Positions 33,001 through 48,000 of a DNA stretch of 64,000 bases are shown piece by piece (within the stretch, counting starts at the first letter, position 1; every line of letters begins with the position of its first letter). Both the position numbers and the translations under genes were made by a program. The notes under the pieces are model-generated. The model was not told where the DNA came from and made no database searches. It saw nothing but the letters and a program-made list of their open reading frames with translations. The DNA is from Congeria kusceri. Lineage: Eukaryota > Mollusca > Bivalvia > Myida > Dreissenidae. The stretch lies in contig CM051040.1 in the NCBI GenBank assembly GCA_027627225.1, positions 28,339,634 through 28,403,633 of the forward strand, written 5' to 3'.

Positions 33001-36000
33001 CGGCACTCATTTTACAATTCTGAGTCCGCCCTCGTTGGCGGTCCGTTTCATTTACACTTTTAAATCGGGAACCAGTATGAAACAGTGAAAACTTACCAGA
33101 GTGGTAATTTTCACTGTTTTAAACAGTGAATTACCAATTTTATTTTACTGTTATTCCCTATAAGTTACTGGAAAGCATAACATAAATGTAAACAGTACTG
33201 TTTTGAATGAAACGTGCTTACAGTTGTCTTTGTTACAAATTTTCAGAAAATTCACAATTTATTCACCAATACAGACGGCAAACAAGACGGTCAGCAGATC
33301 GAACGCGGTTTGAACCGCCCTCCAGCATCAGAACTTGGGTGAAGGGAGACAATCATGATTTGCTAATGAACTTCAAATTTGTCAGGCGCATGCGCACTGG
33401 GTACATTCAGCTTGATAATGGACGTCGACGACAGAAATATAACAGCGATGTAAGACATTTTTCATCATTCCATTAATATGTTTATTTGTCACTGTGTATT
33501 TCATTACACTGTGTGTGGTTTTATCACAAAATATTGTGATTAAAGACAATCAAGTTAAGATTAAGAACACAAGCCTAGCGAAGAACTGATAACATGCGCA
33601 AAGAGTGCATACACGTGATAATATATATTTAATATATATTTTTATTTATTTATCGTTGTTTATCGGCCATTAAATAACGACTTTGAGTTCTGATGCGTGG
33701 GAATTAAACCACAATGGCGTACATGTACTTTGATTAACATTCAAAGTTGCCGATTTATTCAATTTTGTTCAGTGATGCTTTTTCTCAAACTCAAAGATGC
33801 ATGCAGATCCTGTATATTAAAGGGACCTGTTCACAGATTGACGAATTGACAATTTTTCAACTTTTTGTCACCGATTTCAAATATAAAAGAACAGTGTATA
33901 CAAGGGAGCAAAATAGCACTATGGACCTAGAAATATACTGTTAAAACCGTTTCGTTTATGAGTAATCATCAGTTGAAATTGATAAAATTATAAAGCGTTT
34001 GTAACGCTAAACGATGAAATAATTTGGAGTGTTTCTGTTGTTTTCGTTGAAACTGTTGACATCACGTGGGACACTTACATAAAGTAAATAATGCAGAGTA
34101 AAATACTTAAGTCGGAATGGCCTAGTGGTTAAGGCGATATCCTTTTAACCCGGATGTCCCGGCTTCGAACCCGGCGGGACCTTTTTTTCTTTTCTTTTTT
34201 TCTAAATACTTTTCTTGTTATTATGCTTTGTTTTTTTTTGTTCCGATGCTTAAATCTGTCAAGTTAAGGCACTTAATGGCATAATTCAAAAACTGCGAAA
34301 ATCTGTGAACAAGTCCCTTTACATCAACTACAAACATTCGGTTATATTCAGTATTTTCATTACAGATCTAATATAAGTTATATAGATATAGATCCAGTAC
34401 AATTACAGTAAAAAAATAAAAATATATATTATATTTTGGAACTATTTTAGTCGCGCAGAAATGTGACTGAGATGAACGCTTTCGCATAAGTTTGGGAGTA
34501 TAGTTGATCAATTCATGCAATTACTTCAATGTAACAAAAGTGAAAGAATTCTCAATCCACGTCTCTTAACTATTAGACATATTTTTTATTGGTGTTTTTA
34601 TGGTTCAATTTTGGATATAACCGTTTGATTTCGACAGAATACATCATGTGTTGTCGTTGACGTCACGCGATCGGATTCTCTTCGATTATCGAAAAATCGG
34701 CCGCGACAAATTATCTTGATTATATTGGCTCAGCTGAGACGCGTAACGGCCCGTGAGCGACGTTTATTTGTCACTTTGTAGTAACAATATGTATTATTGT
34801 CTCATTAATTAAATGTCAGTTATATATGTAACCTTCTAATAACGTGTCTACGATGGTGCGATTTGTTTCAGTGTGTTCATCTTTACGAGGATGCCGAACG
34901 ATTATCTCACGCGCTCGTGGACACGTGTTCGAACCCATACAACATAACGGTGTTGGTGAGTTTATCACGTGTAATCTGCCACGTAACATCTCTATTAAAT
35001 TAGAACTTAACCTACATTTTAATTGCTATCATGGTTCTCTTCCGGAATTGTCCGAACAGTTCCGTCCAGTGCACAAAATGGCAATGAGAGATAAACATAG
35101 AGATATTTGTCGATGCGTGTGTAAACGACATCCTCTAAAACAACTAAGCCAACTTCGATGAAACTTCACACAAGTATTGTTTGTAATAGTTATAAATGCT
35201 TTTGCATTAGCTTTCAATTCATCGATTTATTATATTTTAGAAATTTCTGTTGTTATACAGCCCTGGCGTGTAGCCGCCTCCATGACAAGAAAGATGCGAG
35301 GGGCGTTTTTTAAGTTCCAGGAAAGTTTTATAATTTTTCTAATTTAAGTTTAAACTTAAAACTTTTGGCACAGAGTCAAGAGCACATCGTGGAAACATTT
35401 TCTCATATTTTTTTCTGAGGATTTCATTATACGATGCCATTGTAACTGTCTCTATGGTGACGTCAGGAAGGGATACCCTGTGCAAGTGTGACGTCGCGTC
35501 CAAAACATCTTCAAAATAGGTGACATATTGTCCGTACAAAATCCATTTCATTTCACAGATTTACCTCATTTAACGCCTGCATGGTCCAATATGATATCAT
35601 TTTGTTCAAGTAATGACATACTTTCAACATTCCCACAACCTATTGGTCACCGTAAGTCGCCATATTGAAAGCACCCTTGAAATAGCAGAAAATCAGCGGA
35701 TTCTTATCAAATTTCGGGTTTTGCCGGACAAAGCTGTGTATACAGACAATATTCGGAAAAAGAGTAAGCCTGTTTTTACAGATGAATTCTGTGAATAATT
35801 TGATCAATTAAGTGGGATTTATTTTTATTTTGTTAAGTGGCATCATTCGATATATATGCACAATTTGAAGAGATTTCAACACAAAATAAAAATTATAGAA
35901 CACTTTTCCTCAAAAACGCCCCTCGTTTACTCCAGCGGCTTGAGAGCTAGAAATCAGACCTTGAGACCCTGTTCGTGTATTTAAACTTGTTTCGAGTCTT

Positions 36001-39000
36001 AAGATACTTTCGGATAATTTGCAACAAACGATTAATGCAGGTTACCATGGAAACCAAGATGTGGTCCAAAAGAAGTGCTAGTTTTTAAGGCCACACATTG
36101 TCTTATTGTTACTGCTATAAATAGTTAATGTCAGTTGTTTGAATGCACGCAATTTCCTCCAGGGGCTGTAGTACGTCGTTGTTGTTGTATTATCATGACG
36201 TCACTCGCACCTGCGGCTCTGTTGCCAGGTAGCAGAGATAGGACACAGGGAGGGCCCATTCTACGCACTTCCGGCCGACCCGGGGGACCCTACGACGCTG
36301 CGGCTGTACAAGTCACCGTCGGCTTGTGGCCTCACCGCTGACAATACTCGCGATTCAGTGGGTGAGTATCGTTGAAGAAAGCGTTGAAAGGGTTTTGTAC
36401 TTAATCAAACGCGAGTAACTTCGTTTAGTTTCGTCTTGTTGAAGAGGTAAACATAAAAACGTATTATCTGATAAAATATTTGTTTAATAAAAATTTCGAA
36501 ATAACGGTGATCCACTGTATGGGGGGCGGGGGGTGTTTTATAAGGTTTCTTACCAACTTCACAATGTTATGTATCTGTCAAATCTAAATTAAATGTCTTT
36601 ACTGATCATGCAACACATCGGGTGTGCCTATAAATTGTAAAGTTTAAAACACTTATGTTCGCTACACTAGTTGTTGCTTTCAGGCCGGCCGCTGAGGCGG
36701 ATAGTACAGGGACCGTATTTTAGAAACATCTTAAGTTTCTCTTAAATGTTTTCACTGAAGTTCCAATTTTTGTAAGGCAATATTTTTCAAACAGCATATA
36801 AAATTACACCTGAACAGTTGAGTAAAACAATAGTTTAATAAGTAGAAAGCAATTTTAACAAGTAATTTAAACGTTGCTAAAGAAAAATGACGATTTTAAG
36901 GATAAGGATAAGTTTTTACTTAAGATGTTTCTAGAGTACGGCTCCTGAAGTGTCACACCGGAGATGAGTTTAAAGGGACTATGAATACGAAAGGGGCCTC
37001 AACGGGAGTTTTCTTTTAACATATCAGAAATTTAATATATTTTTATTAACATGTAGTAAAGGTTTAATTAAGGTATTTAATGTAAAAAGAGTTCACGCAT
37101 TCAGTGCTATGAATATAGGTCGTGCGTGTTTGGTCCTTGTCTTGATTACATGTCGACGTCTGATTTGTATATAAGTATTGTGAATAACCTTAGTTTTTAC
37201 ACATTTGCTCATTTCTATCATAGGGTCTATAATATAATGTATAGTACCGAAGGAAACCAATTTTTCGTAGACATATTGCCTCTAATGTAGTGAAATATCT
37301 ATGATAATTAAAGATACAGGGTGCTGCTAAAAAGGAGCAGGGTGAAAAACCGGACCAGTTTGTTGACATTTCCTATTGATTTGCTAAATCCAGGGTTTAT
37401 ATTTGACTAATGCTTCTAGTTATGGTTTTTAAGCATAGTCTATTCATTGGTCATTGAGTATTTGCCAAAATATATTAAATTTTACAAGATATTCAACGTT
37501 TCTGTGTTGACCAGCCCAGAGGGACAGCAGGGGGTGGGGTGGGGGGAGGGGGAACCAAAAAGGAGCAGAGTGCAGCACCCTGATATTTCGGTCTAGATCT
37601 TTCTCTATTTAGTGAGATTAATCATATATACAGCCATAGCTTTAATTATTCTTAGCGACGTCTGACTTTCATTCAGGTGCTGTAGTTACCGGAAGTGAAA
37701 CAGCGACCGGAAGTCAAGCGGCGGAAACGACGTTTCGTGAAAAGCGAGCTACGGGGTCGTACACTGTAGAGCTAGTTCTAGTCATCGACCAAAGTCTCTA
37801 TAAGTTGTGAGTGCCCTTATAAGAAATTTACACATTGTCCAGTCGAGCGTTGTTAGCATCAGTTAAGCTCTGTTGCCACGTTAAAGGTACCTGTTCACAG
37901 ACTGGCAAATTGACAAATTTGTTGTCATAGACCCAAAAAAGAAAAATGCATTATATGTAAACAAGCAAAATAACACTACTTATAAAGAAATATGTTAAAA
38001 ATTGAGAGCCGCTTATGAAAAATCATCAAATGAAATGGATAGATTTATAAAGCGTTCGTAACGCTTTGCATGGGTATTGTGGAAAAAACGTGTATCGCTT
38101 ACACAGCGTTAAAAGTTCATATCTACCTAAAGTCAGAATGGCCGAGTGGTAAAGGTGAAGGTTAATTGTTTATTTAAATGTTTGTTTCTTAATATAATTT
38201 TTTTTTGGTTAGTCCCAGTGCTTTAATTTTTATTGTTAAGACATTAAATGACTTTTTTTCAAAAATACTAAATTCTGTGAACAAATCCCGAAAGTATTTG
38301 AAAGTATTCGCATACCTGCCATCTTTAAAATAGACCTTCCGAGTTGTTCCCCAACTAGTTTAAATCCCTCGCCTGCTATCGTTAAAAGGTAAATTTCCAT
38401 TCAATTGAACAATGTAACCAGTGTGAGCTAGGTTAACGGGTTACTAGTACCATGTGACATCCGAGCAAAAACTATATTATTGTATAGTTTTAATTTATAA
38501 TTATGATTGGCGAGTGTGGATACTGCTGTTAAGGTAGTTGACCTTTATTAAATATGGCATATCCGTCATGTTTGCATTGCTTCACGCCTGTACCACAGGC
38601 GCGTTGCATTGTACGAGGCTAAAATAAGGCGTGTCGTAGGAAAACCTTAAAGGCTGAATGCATGTGCGTTAAGTGTCGTCCCGGATCAGCCTGTGCAGGT
38701 CGCACCTAGCTAATCCAGGACGGCGCTTTCCGCATACAGTGTATTTATTTTTAGGAGATACTTTTTTGAAACAGAAAATACCATAAAAGCGGAAAGTGCC
38801 GTCCTAGATTAGTTTGTGCAGACTGCACGGACTGATCCAGGACGACACTTCACGCACGTGCATTAAGTCCGGTTCGCCCACGACACGCCTAGAATGATGT
38901 ATAATGTACCTGATGCCACCCTGACATTTTCATAAGGTGCCGCTTTACCCCGCTGAGATATTTATTTTTACATGGGCACACGCATGGAAACTTATTAAAT

Positions 39001-42000
39001 TGGACCAAATAGGTCGATAGCCTACATTATAAAATTTCACTCAGCAAGTTGTGACGCTTAAATTGATACAGGAGGTCGGTATATTTTTAAAAGTATAGTA
39101 AACTCGAGAATTTCGTGAATAAAGAACTGTTTCCTTTATTAAATGTGCGGGACCAATTCAGTATATATCAATGAATATTTATATTTTAAGTTATGGTTTT
39201 AGGTATATTTCTTTTAGTTAGTTTTTAAAGATATTCTGGTTTAATGCACCTATCAATATTTCCCCCCAGTGGGGGGTGGGGGGAACGGCGAGCAGATACG
39301 CGATTCCTGACAGGCGGAAATTTGACTTTCCGAATGATTTCGGGTCCCGGGAAATAGACTTTGCCTTTGGTCGGAATTAGATCCCGGTAATATTGAGCCC
39401 CCGGGCCGTTTAATACACCAAGCATCTCCCTCTATGGGAGTTAGAGAAAAATACTTCGGTCTATGGTGGGGAATTAGACCCCAAAAATAAAATTAGTCTA
39501 ATTCCCCTGGGTCAGCCCGCCGCTCGACCCCACCCCCGGGGGAAAATATTGACGTAACGTGTTTCTGTTGATATAAGTGTATTCCTGTAGTGATCCTAGT
39601 GACATTTTCGTATTTTAAAACATGTAATTAAACGTCTTAAAACCAAAACATTTGGAGAAGAAACCTCAAATATTTAATTTAAAAAATAATTTAAAGGAGA
39701 AAAACATCGTGCCTCCACCGAAGCTAGGGGCTTTGACTTGTTTACAATAGAACGAGATCACGTGGATTTATCTGTCATGACGTCATTTATATGTGACGTA
39801 TTTCACTTGGTATAAGCTCATTCCCAAAGTTTTGACTTGTCTCGAATCATACAGTACGGGTTCCTGGCGGTATATCTGCTATGACGTAACTGTCTGTGCC
39901 ATGTTTCAGTCGGTATAAGCTCATTCCCACAGTTTTGACTATGGCGTCACTGCATGTGGCACGTGTCGGCTGGTTTGAACTTATTCCCAAAGCATTAACT
40001 TGTATCGAAGGGTATCTATATGTACTTCGTATTCAGATACGTCATGATTGACGTATGTAACTGTTTTCAACTTGGTCAAACTGTTACCTTTATATGTGTT
40101 CCTATATGTTTGATTTGTATGTATGTGAGTGACTGGTTGAATACATGGCATGTTGATGTTTATTTTATATGTTCACTATTAAAATAACCCCCCAAAAAAC
40201 GTAAAAAAAGAGTGTTGTTTGGTCAATATGACGTAGATTTCTCAAAATATAATCATGACGTCACTTTGTTTGGCGCGTTTCAGTTGGTACGAGCTCACCC
40301 CAAGCAACATGTCTGCAGTGGACCGCGAGATCAAGGCTCTTTCTACCATGGAGACGTTCTTTATCTTCCATGTCAACGGGGTAAGTGCACGCTGAAACTC
40401 CGAATGGCGCACTTACACCTACTACGATGTGTTTTGTAAAGAATTGTTACATGTATTGTATTTTATGTGTGAGTGTCTTTGTTTGTTGTTATTATTTTTT
40501 GTGTGTTTTGGTGTACTGTTTTATTTCTATTTATTTGGTAAATGTTATGTTTGTTAGTTGCTGTGTTGTTTGTATTGTTGTTGTTGTTTGTACTGATGTT
40601 GTTGATGTTATGTTTATAGTGTGTGTGTGTGTGTGTGTGGGGAGGGGGGGCAAGTTTCATTACTGAATTTTCCCTATATTTTTTTTTAAAGTGCTGACAT
40701 TGTTCAAAAACAGCAAAAACCATCATTGCTCTTGTTCTCTATTCCTGTTTTCGTTTAAGCTGCTACACTTAACACCTGGATGTTGGCGTTCCGTTTGTCA
40801 CAGTGTTAAAATAGTATTTTATTACAATGTTTATATTTTACTCGTAGCAGATTCATCAGGGTAAATTTGTTTCACCGAGCCGCATTTCCTGTGTGATCGT
40901 TATTGTCCGTGAGAGATCGTGAGTTTCCGTGAGTGATCGAGGTATGTTCGTATTTATCGAGCGAACTGGTCAGTCCTAAATGCAGGTGCATAAGCTATAT
41001 TAACTGGGACCAGTATTCACAAAGCTCCTAAGGGACATTTTAACTTCAGTTGTGCTTAAGTGCTTAAGTGACAATTTCAGATTAAAATGTATATGGGAAA
41101 TCCGACTATTTCTGTTTACAAAAGGGTAAACTACTGAACATCCTAGCAAGATTAACTAGTTCAAAACATTTAAATGTTAAAATAACTGTACATGAAACAG
41201 CTAGAGACTTGAGGAAGTTTATGAATTTAAAAATTTGCTAAAGTTTTCCCTAAGGAGCTTTATGATCACGGGCTCAGGTCGCTTTATTTTTCAGGTGAAC
41301 ATGCGGTACCAAAGCCTCGCGTCCTACGGCATCAACATTGCAGTGAAACTGGTGGCCATTTATGTGCTGCAGGTAACTGCAAAAATCTATAGACAAAGAA
41401 AACATGTCGTCTATGTGATCTAATATGCACTGCAAGGGATAGTCTTATTGATATTTCGTATTTTCGAATATGTTTTTTGAATTGTTTGTATATTTTGTGT
41501 GCCTAAGGTTGGGTTGTACTAGGGTATCACCATGTGTTATTTTATCTTTAAAACAATGTGCGTGATTTCATATTAATCTAGCATTCATTCATGTAAGCTA
41601 ATCGTAAACCGCGGATATCTGCGTCGTTGAAATCCGAAAAACCATTGCGCTTTTATGCCCAGACACGCATCAATATATGCATTTGCAGCAATTATGCTAT
41701 CATAGCATAACGAAAGTATACATGTGCATTTAATGCATTTTAATGATAAGTTATGTTTGCATTTGCAAACGCATTTTTTTAAAAACGCATATAACACAAT
41801 AGTACAACGTCGACGTCAAATCGCAAATTATGTGTCGACTGGTTCCGCTGTCGTAATTAACAAAAGCATATACAATCATATGTACAGACCGGATACCAGT
41901 CTAATTTACACGTTGCAGACGAAGTCAGAAGCGTCGTTTGTAAACGTCGACACATCGACGCCCCGAGGAACTGTGGCCGTGGAAACCCTCCTACCAGACT

Positions 42001-45000
42001 TCCAAACGTGGATCGCCAGTAGACGGTCTATAAATGCGTCATTTCCGGTCGGAGATCACTACATGTTTCTTACGAGGTAATGTGATAGATCTGGCTGTTG
42101 GCACATGTACACATGTAATTCAAATGTTTTGTCCTTTGACAGTAGACTTATTCAACAATGTACTTATTGTTTTGCTCGTTTTCAATGCCGATATAGTTTG
42201 GTTACATAATACTCGTATAATATTAAAATTATTTGTATGTTTCAGTCACGACTTGACTCAGTCCAACAATACGGCTGCTGCAGGTATTACTGATTATTTT
42301 GTCTCAAAATTTCATTTTATTGTATATTGTTTGGTTTACGTTTAAGCGGTTTTTAATTTACAAACCATTCAAGAAATACTTATATAATTTTCTCAAAACC
42401 TTAAGGCTACGCCCAGAGCGACTCCTTGTGTACTATGAAGTCCTCATCATTGGTTGAAGAACGTTTCAACTTTTTGTCCGTAACCATAGAAACACACGAA
42501 CTAGGTCACGCGTACGTACTCTATAGTTTACGTCTGTTTTGTAAAATTGTTTTTTTTACGAATTTATATTGAATGGCGTAATTGTCTGTATTTAAAATTT
42601 TAAAAAATGTTCAAAATTGGACATTATTGTTGTTGTCACATTAAATTTGGTTGCACTTTTTTGTAATCAACTATACTAGTAGATTTTTCACTACATAGTG
42701 TTTCGATTTTTCGCTATGCTATATATGGCATTTTTACATTACATAGCATGAATAAAGCTTACTATTGCCCCAATATTATTAGTTTGGGTGGCCGCCATGA
42801 TGGTGACAATAATTTGTGCTCAAGCGACGACGGGTACATCCTGGCGACGTCGAACTCCGTCAAGTCGGGAGCAGCGGCCCGCAACCCCTGGAAGTTTTCT
42901 GAGTGTTCCGCAAAGGACCTTGGAGCATTTTTAGCCGCTCAAGGCAAAGCTTTGTAAGTAAAAATCGAACCACTGTTCATGTATATACAGCAATATATAT
43001 ACATGTATTCATTTACAGAAATATGTTAATATTATGCAGGCTATAATTGTTCTACTTAACCTATTTATCAGTTTGTTTTATAAATAACTGTATATAAACA
43101 CCAATATCTGCATGTTTGAACTCCGTTATATGTTAAGTGCATTAAATAAAACACATTGTATAAAACACTGATTTGTTACGATATATCCAAAATCTTAAAT
43201 GTAGATCAGTCGTACACAATATGTTTTGTTTTCTTTCACGCAGAAACTGTTTACAAACCGACGACAATGATTTACTGCTGAACACCACAGGCCGGAAGCT
43301 CCCTGGGCAGACGTACTTGCCGGACGACCAGTGTCGCTACGCAGTGGGCGAGGGATCCGTTTTCTCTAGGGTCAATTAGAATTAATAACAAAATGAACTA
43401 ATGAATAAATAATAATATTATTATATTTTTGCTGATAGGTTTGTGAGCTTTGATAAAGGACACAATTGTGCATCATTAGATGTCCTTTCACAATACGTAG
43501 TTTATGATCGAGATCGTTCTGCAAAGAAGCTGCGTATAATAAATGTATATGAACCCTGGTTGCGATCTTCACCACATTGTATTTGCTCTTGTGGCACACT
43601 GAATTGGTGGTGATATTTTAAATGAATGTTTGTCGTTCTGGGGTGAGTTTCTCAAAACTTTAACGGCTAATTAAGCTAACAGCCGTTAAATTTGGGTTGA
43701 GTTATATATGTAAATTTAATGCTACAATTCTATTCGAACGGTTAATTCTATGTCAATTGTTGTTGTTGTGCTTAACAACTTTAAAAATATTTGATAAACA
43801 AGTTGCTGTAGTATTTACTTTATTTAAATCTTAAGTTATCGGGCTGTGAGCTTAATTGCCCGTTAAAGTTTTGAGAAACTCACCCTAGGCTGTTTGCGAA
43901 TGTCGTGAAAGATTGTGAATATCGCTGTGGTGTTATACTTGGGTGAAATCGCTGCAACCAGAAAAATTTAGCCAGCCTGTCCGGTATGGTCACCATCAGC
44001 AACTCACGTGTCGAAACGGGAATCAAGCCTGGGTCAACTTCTTGGTAAGCGAGTGAAACCAACCACTGCGCTAACCGGACAGCCCAGAATGCCTCTATTT
44101 ATAGCTGATGAGGGTGAAGAATATAAATGAGGAGTGTCGTGGGAAAATCGGGCTTAATGCATGCGCGGCACTTTCCGATTTTATGGTATTATTTGTTTCA
44201 AGGAAGTATCTTCTAAACATAAATCCACTGTAGGCGGAAAGTGTCGTCCCGGATTAGCCTGAGCGTACTGCACAGGCTAATCTGGGACGACACTTAACAC
44301 ACATGCATTAAGCCCGGGTTTCCAACGACACGCCACAAATCATTATATTGTTTGCAGTCGCATCTAGCAGCGGATCACTGGTCTGTGGCAACGCCTGGCT
44401 TCTCAATCCCGGGGGCACTGTTCAAGCTAACGCTACACCATAACCTACTAACTTGTCTTTCGCACGTGACAGTAATGTACCATAGGTGCTTCACAACGAG
44501 CTTCACAACGGGCACGCAAAGACCCTGGAGCGTCTCTGAAAGAGGCGTCCTCTGTGTCTCTTTATTGCTATTTAATTTGAATTGCAATGCTATGAAGTTA
44601 CAGTTTATTTACAAGTGCGCGTGTTGTGATTAATTCTGGGCTTAATTTGAGGTTCTGCATGCCTTTACACTGGTTGAAACCCCAAATGCTTTGCATTGAC
44701 CGATCCAAGGCGGTGACCCAAGTTTTAATCATTTTTATGTTTTGTGTTGTGTTGCATCTATTGTCCTGTATTGTATAGGCAATTGGTCGCTTGCCTCAAA
44801 TAAAGTACTAGCGGATGGTAATAAGGGTTTCTCTCCTGGTGATGTCTCTGGAGTTTTATTATTCCTATATTGCACTATCCACTGTGACCAAACCTACCGG
44901 TAAAAAGTCATCGGGGGGGGGGGGGGGGGGGGGCAATGCCAATATGATTTTGAATCCTGTGCACTGTATAAAAACTCACAACACACACAGTTGCATCTAT

Positions 45001-48000
45001 TTCAGGCAGCTCATATAGGCGACTTCGCCGCCATATGCACCGGCATGTCCTGCACCACCACCAGCGTTCAGCTGCTGCGCAACATCCTTCCGGCGGACGG
45101 AACTTCCTGTGGCGATCAAAAGGTACCATAGTAGCGTACAGTGTAATTAGGTACTAGTATGTTATCTTGCAGTGAACACGCGTTCGATGAACTCATTTTC
45201 ACGATTATAAGGTCGATCATATAAGTTAACATCAGCGTCCTTTTTTTTAACCTGTACGGTAAAGCTGGACGATGCTTGGTAAAGATTAATTTAAATGCAT
45301 TTAAATAAAGTCGACCGTTTTTAAGCCAGTGCCTAATTTATGCACTCAAAGGACCCGTTACTCAGGTAAAACAAACTAATACTTGGCGTTCTTAAAAATG
45401 GTCACTGGAACGCTTCCTGATCTGGTATAAAATCCATGACTGTCATTTTTTAGTGGTGTATCAACGGAACATGTGTGAAGTCAGCAGAGGCTCCCACGAA
45501 AGACGGTACGTTCACACACGTAAACCAAGTTCTTGCAGCAAACACAGTATACCAGTAGTTTAAAATATGTTCCAGTAGTAAGCATCAATACAAAACATGA
45601 AAGCCTCGACGAAAGATAACTTTATTTAGCTCTTTAATACATAATACTAACATAGTTTGTTTTATGCTTTCCTGTGATTTATAGAGAAATATCAGAGAAA
45701 TAAAACTGGCAATTCACTGTTTTAAAACAGTGAAAATTATAACTGATAATTTTTACTGTTTCACACTGGTTCCCGATTTAATGAAGCAAATGAACCCGAC
45801 CGTAAACGTAAACGTTGTAGTTATGAGTCCCGCCAAATTGTCCAGTTAAACCCATTTAAAATGTTAAATAAACGGTGGAAAAAGCATAAAATTAAAACAT
45901 TTGTTGATTTCGGTGTAAGATCGTATCGGTATTTTATTTCACGAGTGGTCATAAAAAATATATAAAATATCATTTTCTATAAACACTCGTGAAATAAAAC
46001 AAGATCTTACACTGAAATTAACAAATATCCTATATTTATTACTCAGGTATAACGTCATTGTGTAATTGCCAACGCGGCATTTAAGTTGTTTGCTCTGATA
46101 TTGGTTTCCGGTTTCAGAGACGTGTTTGTTTTGGGACCAGCCTGGGGAATACGTACCAGGCGTCACGTGTCAAGACCGGGTCAGTGCGTATCTAGGCAAC
46201 TGCTACCACGAGGAAATACGTGCACCGTGCTGTACCACGTGCTCACATCTCAAACTGAATATCCCAGGTAATGTGAGTTATATAACAAGTAGGGATGGCA
46301 AAACTATTCGAATATTCGATTGAATGATCGCTATTCGAATAGTTAAAATGCTATTCGAATATTCGCAAATTTGTACTGCTTTTGGAAACAACCGTTTCCT
46401 GATTTTATTAAGTATTTATTTCTGTGAACATAATGGCAGTAATTCACCAATACATACTTAAATCGGGTTTTAAATAGAATGAGCCCGTATCACGTGTCAG
46501 ATCGAGAGATATTGAATACACGGGCCAGTGTCAGCGGCCACTCGTCTAGTTGCAAGTAATACGCAAAAACAATAGACAGTATGAAACCATAACTGTTGAT
46601 TGGTATATATAACTCGCGTTAAGACCTGTTAACAGAATAACAAAGAATAACTAACAGAAGTGCGATCACACATTTAGCATTCAGTATGACTGAGACATGT
46701 TGCTCAAAGTTGTTGCTAAACAATTGTTTATCGACGCGTTCTAATACTGATAAAATGTGTGGTTTATTGAACTGCAACATAGGGCTTAAGTTGTGTATAC
46801 ATTATTCCGTGTTATTTATGCATATATTTGAAAGTGCAATTTGTTAATGAAAATACCACGGTACGTCTACTCGCTAATCAGTACTTACTCGTCGTACACA
46901 AAATGTAGATTATGTAGAGTAAGCAACAAAGTTCAAAGTACTTAATAAGCGTCTGTGTGAATATTCGAATATTCGATTGAATGAAAAAGCGAATATTCGA
47001 ATACCAATTTTGGTATTCGATGCCATCCCTAAAGCAAGTGTGAACTGCCCAATATGCATGGTTGTAGCACAAAGTGAACACATTACATAAAATGCGTTTT
47101 GACGATTTTTATTTTGTCCAAGTGTGAATGTAGGAAGCGTATGTAAAAAAAACGCGTTGTTGCGCACAACGATTGATTTGTCTTTGTGCCTTTCACACAG
47201 TACCGTTGCATCTTTGCATCATTTCTTGTTGAATTTCATATCGGTGGTCATGTGTCGTATAGTGGGAACTTACTAGTTAGCAATTCATGTTGCTAGTAAC
47301 TGTGAAGATTGGTCCTTAACTGGGAAACGATGCACTAGTGGTGATGCACTAGATATTGACAATATATAGTATGGCTTCCTACATTGACTATACTCCTTGC
47401 AACATAAAGCAAGTAATGTGATAGGTCGAACTGTAGCTTGATAGGCCGACGTTAGTGCTATAATGAGCCCACTCTATTCGTATTTTGTTGTATCTAGCTG
47501 CGGGTTCGGTGACAGGTCGAACTGTAGCGTGATACATCAATGGCTGTGCTATAATCACACCACTCTATTCGTATTTTGTTGTAACAGGCTGCGAGTACGG
47601 TGACAGGTGAAGCGCGATACACCGATGGAAGTGCTGTAATGAGACCACTCTATTCGTATTTTGTTGTAACAGGCTGCGAGTACGGTGACAGGTGAAGCGC
47701 GATACACCGATGGAAGTGCTATAATGAGACCACTCGATTCGTATTTTGTTGCAACAGGCTGCGAGTACGGTGACAGGTCGGACTGTAGCGCGATACGCCG
47801 ATGGCAGTGCTACAACGAGACCACTCTATTTGTATTTTGTTGTATCTAGTTGCGAGTACGGTGACAGGTCGAAGTGTAGCGTGATACATCAATGGCTGTG
47901 CTATAATCACACCACTCTATTCGTATTTTGTTGTAACAGACTGCGAGTACGGTGACAGGTGAAGCGCGATACACCGATGGAAATGCTATAATGAGACCAC

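Noticed and set aside
34111..34181. A functional tRNA-Lys gene (TTT in the loop)
   Set aside because: The stems fit poorly, the sequence lies inside a repeated TTAA-flanked element and other copies are damaged; called a tRNA-like passenger instead.
40463..40726. Asn/Thr-rich protein on the minus strand
   Set aside because: It is the translation of a GT/TTG simple-sequence stretch.
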